From Thioclava sp. ES.031 (GTDB taxonomy: Bacteria; Pseudomonadota; Alphaproteobacteria; Rhodobacterales; Rhodobacteraceae): DNA of 64,000 nt. Positions 10,663 through 18,806 of this stretch are shown in pieces. Position 1 is the stretch's first letter. Every line of letters starts with the position of its first letter. The translations under genes and the position numbers were made by a program. Under the pieces are notes generated by a model. The model was not told the origin of the DNA, did no database searches, and saw nothing but the letters and a program-made list of their open reading frames with translations. The stretch spans positions 2,304,001 to 2,368,000 of the forward strand of contig NZ_PDJO01000001.1 in NCBI RefSeq assembly GCF_002563775.1. Direction: 5' to 3'.

Positions 10663-11481
10663 ATGACAGCAGCCCCGCTCGGCCCCGGCCAGCTCAACGC
10701 AATCGACCATGGCGGCTCGGGTCGGCCCGTGGTCCTGATCCACGGCTGGCCGCTCTCGGGCAAGGCGTGGGAAAAGCAAGTCCCCGCCCTGATCGCTGCC
10801 GGTCACCGCGTCATCACCTATGATCGTCGCGGCTTCGGTCTCGCCGAAAAACCCACCGAAGGCTTCGATTACGACACGCTCGCCGCCGATCTCGATGCGA
10901 TCCTCACCGCGATGGATCTGCATGACGTGACGCTTGTGGGCTTCTCGATGGGCGGCGGCGAGGTCGCGCGCTACATCCGCAACCACGGCGAGGACCGGCT
11001 GCGCGCCGCCGTCTTCGCCTCCGCCGTGACGCCCTGCCTGATGCAGAGCGAGAACAATCCCGACGGCCCACTGACCAAGGAGGCCGCAGCCGAGATGGAA
11101 CAGGGGCTGCGCGACGGGCGCGATGCGTTCTTCCCGCAATTCGTCGAGAGTTTCTATAGCGTCGATGGCGATCTCAAGGCCTCTGCCGAGGACTGCGAAC
11201 AGGCGGTGACTCTGTGCCACCAGTCCGACCAGAGCGCAGCGCTTGGCTGCATGGAGGCGTTCGGCACCACCGATTTTCGCGAGGATCTGGAGGCGGTGCG
11301 CGTGCCCGTTCTGGTGATCCACGGCGACAGCGACGCGATCGTGCCGCTCGAAGGCTCCGGCGCGCTGACCTACAAGGCGATCCCCGACAGCCAGCTCTTC
11401 ATCATCAAGGGCGCGCCACATGGCTGCAACGTGACCCATTCGGATGAGTTCAACATCGCGCTGCTCGAGTTCCTGAAGTAA
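10663..11481 (+). CDS. alpha/beta hydrolase (non-heme haloperoxidase-like)
   Basis: A 272-residue cytoplasmic alpha/beta-hydrolase. It has the oxyanion-loop VVLIHGWPLSG, the nucleophile elbow GFSMGG (Ser95), an acid in HGDSDAIVP and a C-terminal His in APHG, so the catalytic triad is complete. ITYDRRGFGLAEKP resembles the cofactor-free chloroperoxidase/esterase subgroup, but the substrate cannot be told from sequence. AGGAGG precedes the ATG at a good distance. It appears monocistronic, with a weak terminator after the stop. Confidence 0.9.
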   Translation: MTAAPLGPGQLNAIDHGGSGRPVVLIHGWPLSGKAWEKQVPALIAAGHRVITYDRRGFGLAEKPTEGFDYDTLAADLDAILTAMDLHDVTLVGFSMGGGEVARYIRNHGEDRLRAAVFASAVTPCLMQSENNPDGPLTKEAAAEMEQGLRDGRDAFFPQFVESFYSVDGDLKASAEDCEQAVTLCHQSDQSAALGCMEAFGTTDFREDLEAVRVPVLVIHGDSDAIVPLEGSGALTYKAIPDSQLFIIKGAPHGCNVTHSDEFNIALLEFLK

Positions 11482-11495
11482 CGCCACCCGCTTTC

Positions 11496-11529
11496 CCGGC
11501 CTGCGATCCCTTGCGGGCCGGATTTCTCT
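11496..11529 (+). terminator. terminator after the hydrolase gene
   Basis: An imperfect stem CCGGCCTGC / GCGGGCCGG (8 of 9 paired) with an 8-base loop is followed by ATTTCTCTT, 15 bp past the stop. Confidence 0.55.
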
Positions 11530-11577
11530 TGCCTACTATGTTCATGCTTTGTTTCCACCTGACCCGCTGCCGAACCG

Positions 11578-12162
11578 ATGACCACGCCCCACCCGTTCCC
11601 CCTGCGCGAAGGCCGCACCCATGAGGTCTGCGGCATCGGCGCCACAAGCTTCGCCTGTGCGGTCTGCGCCAGCACCACGGGGCCGATCCTCTGGGTGAAC
11701 GAACGCCATCGCCGCGAGGGACTCAATCCGCGCGGGCTGGTGAGCTTCTTCGACCCGGCGCGGCTTCTGCTGGCGCGCGGCAAGGATCAGACCGACACGC
11801 TCGCGGTGATGGAAGAGGCGCTGCGCGACGGCTCGGTGCCGCTGGTGATCGGGGAATTGCCGCGCGAGATCGGGCTGACGGCCGGGCGGCGGCTGCAACT
11901 GGCCGCCAAGGAGGGCCGCGCGACGGGGCTGTGCCTGATCCTGCCCGATGGCGGCTCGAACGCGGCGGAGACGCGCTGGCACGCGATGCCCGTCTACGAC
12001 AAGCTGCTGCGCGAGGGGGTGGACTCGCCCCGGCTGCGCTGGCGGCAGCTGAAGAACAAATCCGGCCCCTGCCGCGCCTGGGAGGTGGAGTGGAACGCGA
12101 AGACCCGCGCGCCCGAGATCCTCTCGGTCAATGACTGCGCACCCTCGAGCGTGCCGGTGTAG
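11578..12162 (+). CDS. ImuA-like RecA-fold protein without P-loop (orphan)
   Basis: A 194-residue protein. The stretch ILWVNERHRREGLNPRGL, then PARLLLARGKDQTDTLAVMEEALRDG, IGELPREIGLTAGRRLQLAAKEG and a basic WRV-type end resemble ImuA, the SulA/RecA-like partner of the ImuB-DnaE2 error-prone polymerase. The N-terminal region that normally holds the Walker A loop reads HEVCGIGATSFACAV here, so no GxxxxGKT/S is present. Neither imuB nor dnaE2 is in the window, and the downstream gene is on the opposite strand. A role in DNA-damage tolerance is inference. The start ATG has no strong RBS. Confidence 0.65.
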   Translation: MTTPHPFPLREGRTHEVCGIGATSFACAVCASTTGPILWVNERHRREGLNPRGLVSFFDPARLLLARGKDQTDTLAVMEEALRDGSVPLVIGELPREIGLTAGRRLQLAAKEGRATGLCLILPDGGSNAAETRWHAMPVYDKLLREGVDSPRLRWRQLKNKSGPCRAWEVEWNAKTRAPEILSVNDCAPSSVPV

Positions 12163-12171
12163 ACCCGCGGC

Positions 12172-12963
12172 TCAGAGGTCGAGCTTATCCTCGATCGCGC
12201 CGATCTGAGCGACGGGATCGACGGGCCACTGGCTGATATTCTGCAAGCCGCGATCCTCAAGCACCTCGCTGCCCGGATGATCCGCCAGCCACGCCTCGAT
12301 CTGCGCATCCCGCGCGCGCAGAAGGGCCGCGAATTGCGGACGGTAGAGCGTGACCATTCCGCTCAGCCACAGGTTCACCGCCCAGTTCGGATGCGCCAGT
12401 TCGATCGCGAAATGATCGAGCAGCCGGATCATGTCCTCGGCGCGGTAGAGGCATTCATCCGTGACCCAGCGATTGGTGGTAAAAATGCGGATCGCCCGGC
12501 CCTTCGCATCCACGCTGATCGCGCCGATATGGACGAAGCGCGCAGCCGTATCCTCGGGGATCTTCGCACCGGGCAGGTCCCACGGCTCCAGCCCCGGAAT
12601 GATCCCTTCGGGGCGCATGAACAGGTGGAAATGCCCGTTCTCCCCCTCGGCCATCTCGCGCGCGTCATGGGCGTGGTAGAAATAGTGGCAATGCGTCTCG
12701 GTATCGAAGACATCGCCCTGCGGATAGCGCGACCAAACAAGGAAATCCCCCTGCCCGCGCAGCACTTCCGAGACGACGCTCATCCCCGATTTCGCCAGCA
12801 CCGTCTCGCATTCGAGCACGGTCTCGGCCGCGTCATGCATCTCTTCGAGGCGCGCACGCGGCAGCCCCTCGATCCCGGGATTGGCGATGCGCAGCGTGGG
12901 CGCGGGCGTCGCCGGGTTGGCGCTGTCGGGTGACATCTCGGAGGGCGTTTCGGGTCGGGTCAT
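12172..12963 (-). CDS. conserved hypothetical protein (DUF6969-like)
   Basis: A 263-residue soluble protein without signal or membrane segments. It has a conserved core with VWSRYPQGDVFD, THCHYFYHAHD and ENGHFHLFMRPEG, rich in His and aromatic residues, and WRV-free Trp/Asp-rich C-terminal blocks (WAVNLWLSGMVTLY). I recall this pattern from the DUF6969 family, but the name is tentative. The His clusters suggest metal binding, which is unproven. AGGAGA precedes the ATG at 12963, giving a clear start. Convergent with the ImuA-like gene. Confidence 0.75.
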   Translation of the reverse strand: MTRPETPSEMSPDSANPATPAPTLRIANPGIEGLPRARLEEMHDAAETVLECETVLAKSGMSVVSEVLRGQGDFLVWSRYPQGDVFDTETHCHYFYHAHDAREMAEGENGHFHLFMRPEGIIPGLEPWDLPGAKIPEDTAARFVHIGAISVDAKGRAIRIFTTNRWVTDECLYRAEDMIRLLDHFAIELAHPNWAVNLWLSGMVTLYRPQFAALLRARDAQIEAWLADHPGSEVLEDRGLQNISQWPVDPVAQIGAIEDKLDL

Positions 12964-13032
12964 CGGTCTCTCCTCATGCGAACGGGGCCAGCCTAGGCGC
13001 TGACCCCGTCCTTGTCATCGCGACATCTGCGC

Positions 13033-13785
13033 TCAGAGCGGCTCCATGCCGAGCATTTCACGCACAGCCGGTTCGCGCGAGGTCTTCAGACCGACCTGAC
13101 GGCCTTCCTCGATGGCGATCTCGTTCGGCACGCCTTTCGACGCGCGGTAGAGCGCCCACATCGCGCCCACCCGGTTCGAGCTCTCGCAATGCAGCAGGAT
13201 CGGGTAGTTCGCCGGGTCTTCGACGATCTTCGCGAATTCGGCGACCTGCGCCTCGGTCGGCGCCTTGGTCGGCACGGAGATCTGGATGTAATTCATCCCG
13301 GCCTTCTGCACGAGATCGCCCTCGTTCGGCGCACCTTCGTCCGGCTTGAGCAGGCTCACGACGGTCTTGAAGCCGAGCATCTTGAGCATCGGAATGCCCG
13401 TCGGGTCGATGAAGCCACCGGTGCCGACATAGGGCGTCGCGCGCAGGTAGTTGTCGACGATCGGGGGCATCTTGTCGCCATAGGGCGCCTGGGTGGCCTT
13501 GACGGTGGTGTCATAGGGCCCGCTGGCCATCGGTGCCGCGTCGCTGCCCGCATCCGCAGCCTTGGCCGCCGAGGGCGCGCAGGGGTTCGCCGCAGCCGGT
13601 GCGCAAGGGTTGGCGGCCGCCGGAGCGCAGGGGTTGGCCGGCGCACAGGGGTTCGTCACAGCCGGAGCGCAGGGGTTGGTCGCCTGCGCGCTGGAAGTGG
13701 CGGGAACGGCGGCGCTCATCGCGACCGCAGTCACCGGCACCATTGCGGCGCGCAGCAGGCTCTTGCGTTTCTTATGCAGTTTCAT
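13033..13785 (-). CDS. periplasmic DUF442/rhodanese-DSP-like protein with NPCAP repeats
   Basis: A 250-residue protein: a signal peptide (about 1-33, ending SSAQA), a linker with five NPCAP repeats (residues 37-72), and a domain of the dual-specificity phosphatase/DUF442 fold. The active-site loop HCESSNR is Cys200-x4-Arg205, one residue shorter than the canonical Cys-x5-Arg of phosphatases and equal in length to rhodanese loops. That favours a sulfurtransferase role. It is the last gene of a leftward cassette after two YeeE/YedE genes, 41 bp downstream, so it may handle sulfane sulfur in the periplasm. GGGAGG precedes the start. Confidence 0.8.
   Translation of the reverse strand: MKLHKKRKSLLRAAMVPVTAVAMSAAVPATSSAQATNPCAPAVTNPCAPANPCAPAAANPCAPAAANPCAPSAAKAADAGSDAAPMASGPYDTTVKATQAPYGDKMPPIVDNYLRATPYVGTGGFIDPTGIPMLKMLGFKTVVSLLKPDEGAPNEGDLVQKAGMNYIQISVPTKAPTEAQVAEFAKIVEDPANYPILLHCESSNRVGAMWALYRASKGVPNEIAIEEGRQVGLKTSREPAVREMLGMEPL
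13570..13677 (-). repeat. NPCAP-encoding tandem repeat
   Basis: This segment encodes five NPCAP units with variable Ala/Val/Thr spacers. At DNA level the unit is a degenerate 18-27 bp GC-rich repeat. Each unit adds one Cys to the periplasmic linker, which is unusual for an exported protein. Confidence 0.8.
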
Positions 13786-13826
13786 GGACTTTTTCCTCCC
13801 TAGAATTTCGTCCGTATTACAAACCG

Positions 13827-14477
13827 TTACCCGCGCGCATCTGCCGATGCGGACGTCAGGGCGAACTCGTCGGCCTCGTCATCCGGGGCGCAGACCTCTT
13901 CGGCGGTGAACGGACCGCCGCGCGACCGCTCGAGGATCGTGCCGAGGCGGAAGCCCACGGCGGCGATGATGATCAGCGCCAGCAGGATCACCCATTCCGG
14001 CAGCCCGAAGAGCTGCGGCAGGGTCTGTGCCGTCGGCCCCTGACCTGCGAGGTAGAAATCCTTGATCGGGTCGAAGACCCACGCGAAGACCGAGGTGCCG
14101 AGCACCATGCCGATCGCGAAGACCACCGCGTCGATCCGGCCCGAGGCCACGCCGACCACCGACGTGCCCGGGCAATAGCCGCCCACAGCAAAGCCCGCGC
14201 CGATGAAGACACCGCCCAGCAGGATCGCCCAGAAGAAGAGCGTGGGGATGAAGACCGCAGCCGGGCCCATCCAGCCCATCGTCCGCAGCACGTAAAGCCC
14301 CACGGCGCAGACGATCACGGCGGTGAACATCACCTTGAAGACCGAGAAGTCGCGCAGGGTGAACTGCCCCGTCAGCTTGCGCGGAGAGCCGAAGCCCGCC
14401 GCCTCCAGCGCGTAGCCGAAGAGAATGCCCGACAGGAGGCCCGAGGCTATGCCGCTATCGTAAAGAGGGATGCTCAT
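13827..14477 (-). CDS. YeeE/YedE-family sulfur transporter subunit (C-terminal-type half)
   Basis: A 216-residue integral membrane protein with about five helices. GGVFIGAGFAVGGYCPGTSVVG contains the conserved GYCPGT motif of YeeE/YedE and Pmp proteins, which move thiosulfate or other sulfur species through a Cys relay. The C-terminal 30 residues are acidic and cytosolic. It overlaps the upstream half-gene by 4 bp (ATGA), indicating translational coupling, and a two-subunit PmpA/PmpB-like channel is the natural reading. The substrate is not proven. Confidence 0.87.
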   Translation of the reverse strand: MSIPLYDSGIASGLLSGILFGYALEAAGFGSPRKLTGQFTLRDFSVFKVMFTAVIVCAVGLYVLRTMGWMGPAAVFIPTLFFWAILLGGVFIGAGFAVGGYCPGTSVVGVASGRIDAVVFAIGMVLGTSVFAWVFDPIKDFYLAGQGPTAQTLPQLFGLPEWVILLALIIIAAVGFRLGTILERSRGGPFTAEEVCAPDDEADEFALTSASADARG

Positions 14478-14989
14478 TGCCAGATCCTCCGCATCATCAT
14501 CGAGACGGCGAAGCCCGCCGCGAAGAAGCCGATCAGGAAGACGAAGCCCGCCACGGCGAGCGTAGCACTACCCGACAGGCCCAGACCCGAGGTGCAGCCG
14601 CGCGCCAGACGCGCGCCGAAGCCCACCAGCGCGCCGCCCAGCAGCGCATAAACGAGGCGATTGCCGCTCGTGGTGCGCGGGCCGCGCTCTACCTTGACCG
14701 AAATCCGGCCCGCGCCTTTCGCGCCGAGCCACGCCCCGATCAGGACACCGACCACTTCCCAGGTGATCCAGCTCAGAAGCGGGCTACCCGCCGCCATGAA
14801 GGGACCGAAATAGGAATTGTCTGCGGTCGCCTGCGGGGCGACCCAGTCATTGGCCTGTGCCGCGAAGCGGGTCACGAAGCCGGATGCGCCGAGCCCATGC
14901 CCGGTCACGACGAAGGTCAACAGCAGAGCCAGGCCGAGCGCGGTGCCGGCGGCGAGCGGTGACCAAAATGCTTTGGGTGCGTCTCTCAT
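14474..14989 (-). CDS. YeeE/YedE-family sulfur transporter subunit (N-terminal-type half)
   Basis: A 171-residue membrane protein with about four to five helices. LARGCTSGLGLSGSATLAVAG carries the family motif GCTSG with the relay Cys. ATG at 14989 was chosen because GGGAGG lies 6-7 nt upstream; an earlier in-frame ATG at 15055 would add 22 residues with no RBS. It is the first gene of a three-gene leftward cassette with the second half-transporter and the NPCAP-repeat rhodanese/DSP-like protein. The region upstream (15001-15040) is AT-rich and probably holds the promoter. Confidence 0.87.
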   Translation of the reverse strand: MRDAPKAFWSPLAAGTALGLALLLTFVVTGHGLGASGFVTRFAAQANDWVAPQATADNSYFGPFMAAGSPLLSWITWEVVGVLIGAWLGAKGAGRISVKVERGPRTTSGNRLVYALLGGALVGFGARLARGCTSGLGLSGSATLAVAGFVFLIGFFAAGFAVSMMMRRIWQ

Positions 14990-15143
14990 GAAAGCCTCCC
15001 TTCCTCCCATGATCATATTCATAGGTGATGATACAAATCGCCAAAGCCGTTTCAACTTTTTTCAGCGCCGCGATGCGGCAAATGACATAAACTCGGGAAG
15101 CGCCCTGCCCGATCCACCAGAAAAATTACGTAAAGACAAAGCC

Positions 15144-16034
15144 TTGCCCCAACCCGCCACCGTCTTCACCGCGACGATTGACCGCGACACTCGCTGCCAA
15201 ACGGCGCAGGAAGGCGCGCCACTCTTTCCCTATTGGAGCTTCACCAAGCCGGTCATCGCGGCGCTCGCGCTGATCCTCGAGGCCGAGGGGCGGCTCGAAT
15301 TGGACGCGCCGCTCGATCTGCCGGAGCTGCCCGAAGGCTGCACACTCGCCCATCTGCTCGATCACAGCGCGGGCCTGCCCGATTACGGCTCCCTGCCCGC
15401 CTATCACGCGGATGTCGCGGCGGGTCGGACGCCCTGGCCGCGCGATCTGCTAGTGACGCGGGTGCTGGCACAGCGTGCGGCTCCCCCACCGGGCGAAGGG
15501 TGGAGCTATTCCAACCTCGGCTACATGCTCGCCCGCGAGGTGATCGAAGGCGCGGCGGCGATGGGCCTCGCGGAACTGGTGCAAGAGCGGATCGCGGGGC
15601 CGCTGGGGCTGGAGAGTGTCCGGCTCGCCCAAACGCCCGCCGATTTCGCCCCGCTTCACTGGCCCGAGGCGCGCGATTATCACCCCGGCTGGGTCTATCA
15701 CCGCACGCTGATCGGCACGGCGGGCGATGCCGCGCGGCTGTTGCACGGGCTGGGCGGGCTGCTGCCAGAAGCCGCATTCGCCCGCATGACCGCCTGCCGC
15801 GAATTGGGCGGCGCGCTGCCCGACCGCCCCTGGACGCGGCATGGATACGGGCTTGGGCTGATGTGCGGCGACTGGAGCGATTTGCGCGTCTTCGGCCATT
15901 CCGGCGCGGGGCCGTTCAGCTCCAACGCCGTCTATCATTGCCCCGAGACAGGCCGCATCGCCGCCGCCTTCACGCATGGCCCCTTCGAGGGCCCGGCCGA
16001 ACAGGCCGTCTTCAAGCTCGTAGCGGGGCGGTGA
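15144..16034 (+). CDS. serine hydrolase, beta-lactamase/PBP-like fold
   Basis: About 296 residues of the class C beta-lactamase/AmpC-like serine hydrolase superfamily. It has SxxK as SFTK near residue 33, YxN as YSNLGY and the third box HSG as FGHSGAGPFSS. No signal peptide is visible, so a cytoplasmic esterase or peptidase is more likely than a lactamase. No ATG fits the family start. I chose TTG at 15144 (giving MPQPATVFTATIDRD), and the frame is open further upstream with no credible start. Transcribed divergently from the sulfur-transport cassette. Confidence 0.8.
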   Translation: MPQPATVFTATIDRDTRCQTAQEGAPLFPYWSFTKPVIAALALILEAEGRLELDAPLDLPELPEGCTLAHLLDHSAGLPDYGSLPAYHADVAAGRTPWPRDLLVTRVLAQRAAPPPGEGWSYSNLGYMLAREVIEGAAAMGLAELVQERIAGPLGLESVRLAQTPADFAPLHWPEARDYHPGWVYHRTLIGTAGDAARLLHGLGGLLPEAAFARMTACRELGGALPDRPWTRHGYGLGLMCGDWSDLRVFGHSGAGPFSSNAVYHCPETGRIAAAFTHGPFEGPAEQAVFKLVAGR

Positions 16035-16196
16035 GGGCTGCGCCCGACCCTGGGTGGGCGCATGCGCTCCCTAGGTGGATTTCGGTTTATCGCTCCACCT
16101 CTCCCTAACCTGCGTTCCCGCGGCTCCGGTGCAGATGCGCCCTCCCGGGGGGAGGGTCGGGCGCGGCCCGGGCTGGCCGCCCGGGCGAAGGCACGG
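16034..16196 (+). repeat. dyad intergenic repeat family 1, copy B
   Basis: A ~163-bp element starting at the stop codon of the serine hydrolase gene. The left end is GGCTGCGCCCGACC (16036-16049) and the right end is GGTCGGGCGCGGCC (16155-16168), inverted with one mismatch. The right 50 bp (about 16137-16196) matches copies A and C closely. It fills most of the gap to the next gene's terminator. Confidence 0.75.
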
Positions 16197-16253
16197 TTTC
16201 AGACGCGTTCCGAGACCTCGGGCGCTCCCCTCATCGCAAGCAAGAGACGCCGC

Positions 16254-16288
16254 CAAAAAGAAAGGCGGCAACCTCCGTCGCCGCCTTT
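16254..16288 (-). terminator. terminator of the glutamate synthase-like gene
   Basis: The 9-bp stem AAAGGCGGC / GCCGCCTTT is followed on the minus strand by CTTTTT. It lies 25 bp after the stop. Confidence 0.8.
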
Positions 16289-16312
16289 CCCAAGATACCG
16301 TGAAATCCGTTC

Positions 16313-17923
16313 TCACACGCCGCTGTCGAAGGGCTCGAACGCCTCGGCGCGGGCGCGCTTCCAGCGCTTGAGATAGCCGAAGCGGTCGTCATCCTCGCGC
16401 AGGAGGAACCCTTCGGGCATGTAGTGATAGATCTCGTCGCCCACTTTGAAATCGCGCTCGCGGTCGCGCACCAGCAGGTGATGCGGCAGGAACTGCCCCG
16501 GATGGGTGAGACCCGCGGCCCCCGTCATCTCGGCCAGCGCCTTCATCGTGTTGCGGTGGAAATTGGCCACGCGCTGCGATTTTTCGGGCACCACCAGCGC
16601 GCGCTGACGGATCGGGTCCTGCGTCGTCACCCCGGTCGGGCATTTATTCGTGTGGCACGACTGCGCCTGAATGCAGCCGATCGAGAACATGAAGCCGCGC
16701 GCCGAGTTCGCCCAATCCGCCCCGATCGCCAGAACCTTGGCGATATGGAAGGCAGTGACGACCTTGCCCGAGGCCCCGATCTTCACCTGATCGCGCAAGC
16801 CCGCCCCGCGCAGCGTGTTGTGCACGAAGCTCAAGCCTTCCACGAGCGGGAAGCCCATGTGGTTGGCGAATTCCAGAGGCGCGGCCCCGGTGCCGCCTTC
16901 CTTGCCGTCGACCACGATGAAATCGGGGGTGATGCCGGTCTCCAGCATCGCCTTGACGATGCACATGAACTCGCGGCGGTGACCGACGCAGAGCTTGAAG
17001 CCCACCGGCTTGCCGCCCGACAGCTCGCGCAGCTGGCCGATGAATTCCATCATCTCCAGCGGGGTCGAGAAGGCCGAATGCGAGGCGGGCGAGATGCAGT
17101 CGCGATCCATCGGAATGTCGCGTGCCTCGGCGATCTCGGGGGTGATCTTGGCCGCAGGCAGCATGCCGCCATGGCCCGGTTTCGCGCCCTGGCTCAGCTT
17201 CAGCTCGATCATCTTGACCTGAGGGTCCTGCGCGCGCTTGGCGAATTTCTCGGGGTTGAAGCTGCCATCATGGTTGCGGCAGCCGAAATAGCCCGAGCCG
17301 ACCTCGTAGATCAGATCGCCGCCCTCACGGTGATAGCGCGAAATCCCGCCCTCGCCCGTGTCATGCGCGAACCCGCCCATCTTCGCGCCCTTGTTGAGCG
17401 CCGTGATCGCATTGGCCGACAGCGCCCCGAAGGACATTGCCGAGATATTGTAGATCGACGCCTTGTAGGGCTGCTTGCACGCCTCCCCGCCGATCTCGAC
17501 GCGGAAATCGCTATCCTCGATATGGCGCGGCTTCACCGAATGGGTGATCCACTGATAGCCCGATTCCGAGACGCGGATACGGGTGCCGAAGGGCTTGGCG
17601 TCCTCGATATCCTTGGCGCGCTGATAGACGATCGTGCGGGTGGCGCGGGAGAACGGAATGTCTTCGTCGTCCCCCTCGATCAGATATTGGCGGATCTCGG
17701 GGCGGATTTCCTCGAAGAAGAACCGCAGATGGCCGAGGATCGGATAGTTCCGGGTGATCGCGTGTTTGGTCTGGATCAGATCGTGGATCCCGACCAGCGT
17801 CAGGAAACCGAAGAGGATCGCGGCGACCAGAAACCAATCCGTGAGGATCAAGCCGGAAAGCGCGCCGAGGGTCAGCAGCGCTGACAGGACGAGCGGAGAA
17901 AACCGAATAAAACGCGTGAACAT
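16313..17923 (-). CDS. FMN-binding glutamate synthase-family protein, membrane-anchored
   Basis: A 536-residue protein. Two N-terminal hydrophobic segments (about 8-50) anchor it, followed by the GltB FMN-barrel domain: YNISAMSFGALSANAI, DTGEGGISRYH, QGAKPGHGGMLP and VVDGKEGGTGAAP. The 3Fe-4S cysteines are in CIQAQSCHTNKCPTG. It lacks the glutaminase domain of true glutamate synthase. Stand-alone proteins of this type are common and of uncertain reaction; an archaeal-type GltB-like or other FMN oxidoreductase activity is possible. GGGAGGGGG precedes the ATG. It appears monocistronic. Confidence 0.9.
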   Translation of the reverse strand: MFTRFIRFSPLVLSALLTLGALSGLILTDWFLVAAILFGFLTLVGIHDLIQTKHAITRNYPILGHLRFFFEEIRPEIRQYLIEGDDEDIPFSRATRTIVYQRAKDIEDAKPFGTRIRVSESGYQWITHSVKPRHIEDSDFRVEIGGEACKQPYKASIYNISAMSFGALSANAITALNKGAKMGGFAHDTGEGGISRYHREGGDLIYEVGSGYFGCRNHDGSFNPEKFAKRAQDPQVKMIELKLSQGAKPGHGGMLPAAKITPEIAEARDIPMDRDCISPASHSAFSTPLEMMEFIGQLRELSGGKPVGFKLCVGHRREFMCIVKAMLETGITPDFIVVDGKEGGTGAAPLEFANHMGFPLVEGLSFVHNTLRGAGLRDQVKIGASGKVVTAFHIAKVLAIGADWANSARGFMFSIGCIQAQSCHTNKCPTGVTTQDPIRQRALVVPEKSQRVANFHRNTMKALAEMTGAAGLTHPGQFLPHHLLVRDRERDFKVGDEIYHYMPEGFLLREDDDRFGYLKRWKRARAEAFEPFDSGV

Positions 17924-17987
17924 GCCCCCTCCCGCGGGGTTTTTTATCGTGTGTTCTTATGCACGCCCACTCTAGCGCGCGCGGGTT

Positions 17988-18806
17988 CTATGTCGAAGAA
18001 CAATTACGCCCGCAACCCCGGATCGGGCCCGGATCGCACCAGATCGCGGCCTCCAGCGCGTCGAGCCCGTCCGTTAGCGCTGCAGGCCCGGGTTGGAGGA
18101 TCAGGGTCGATTTGACCTCGTGCAGCCGGTTTCGCGCAACAGCCGGAACATCCTGCCAGCCTTGCCTTGCGGAAACTTTCTCGGGGCGGAATTTCTTGCC
18201 GCACCATGACCCCACGATGACCTCGGGCGCGGCGTTGATCACTTGTTCGGGAGTGACGATGCGATGCTTGGCTTTGCCCTCTCTCGCCAGATCGGCGAAG
18301 ACGTCGCGCCCGCCCGCGATCTCGATCAGCTCCGACACCCAGCCCACGGCAGAGATCAGCGGTTCGTCCCATTCCTCGAACCAGACGCGCGGACGGTTGG
18401 GGCGCGGCTTCGCGGCGATCTCCGCCAGACGCGTCTCGTAACCCGCAGCCAGCAGTTCCGCGCGCTCGGTGCAACCCACCAGCGCGCCCACCGTGCAGAT
18501 CATGTCGAGGATACCCGCGACCGAGCGCTGGTTGAACGCATGCACGGCGACGCCCTCGCGCACCAGCCCCGCGACGATATCGGCCTGAAGGTCCGAGAAG
18601 GTCAGAACGAGGTCCGGCTTCAGCGCGAGGATCTTCGGCAGATCGGCGGAGATGAAGGCCGAGACGCGCGGCTTTTCCTGACGCACCCGTTTTGGCCGCA
18701 CCGCGTAGCCCGACACGCCGACGATGCGCGCGTCTTCGCCCAGTAGGTAGAGCGTCTCGACCGTTTCCTCGGTCAGGCAGACGATGCGCTCGGCCGGAAA
18801 TGCCAT
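17988..18806 (-). CDS. second cobalamin-type substrate-binding protein, no signal peptide
   Basis: A 272-residue protein with the BtuF/FecB-like periplasmic-binding fold: RIVCLTEETVETLYLLGEDARIVGVSGYA, LPKILALKPDLVLTF and a C-terminal PGPA block. Unlike the first SBP of the operon it starts directly with the mature domain (MAFPAERIVCL), with no signal peptide or lipobox, so it may be cytoplasmic or use an unseen route. Its ATG overlaps the btuD stop by one base (TGATG), so it is translationally coupled and belongs to the riboswitch-controlled B12 operon. Its exact role (corrinoid salvage, sensing or trafficking) is unknown. Confidence 0.85.
   Translation of the reverse strand: MAFPAERIVCLTEETVETLYLLGEDARIVGVSGYAVRPKRVRQEKPRVSAFISADLPKILALKPDLVLTFSDLQADIVAGLVREGVAVHAFNQRSVAGILDMICTVGALVGCTERAELLAAGYETRLAEIAAKPRPNRPRVWFEEWDEPLISAVGWVSELIEIAGGRDVFADLAREGKAKHRIVTPEQVINAAPEVIVGSWCGKKFRPEKVSARQGWQDVPAVARNRLHEVKSTLILQPGPAALTDGLDALEAAIWCDPGPIRGCGRNCSST

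Noticed and set aside
15001..15040. BigR/SqrR-type ATTC-N8-GAAT operator upstream of the YeeE/YedE cassette
   Set aside because: Only one half (ATTC) is intact; the other reads TGAT. Not enough to call a site.
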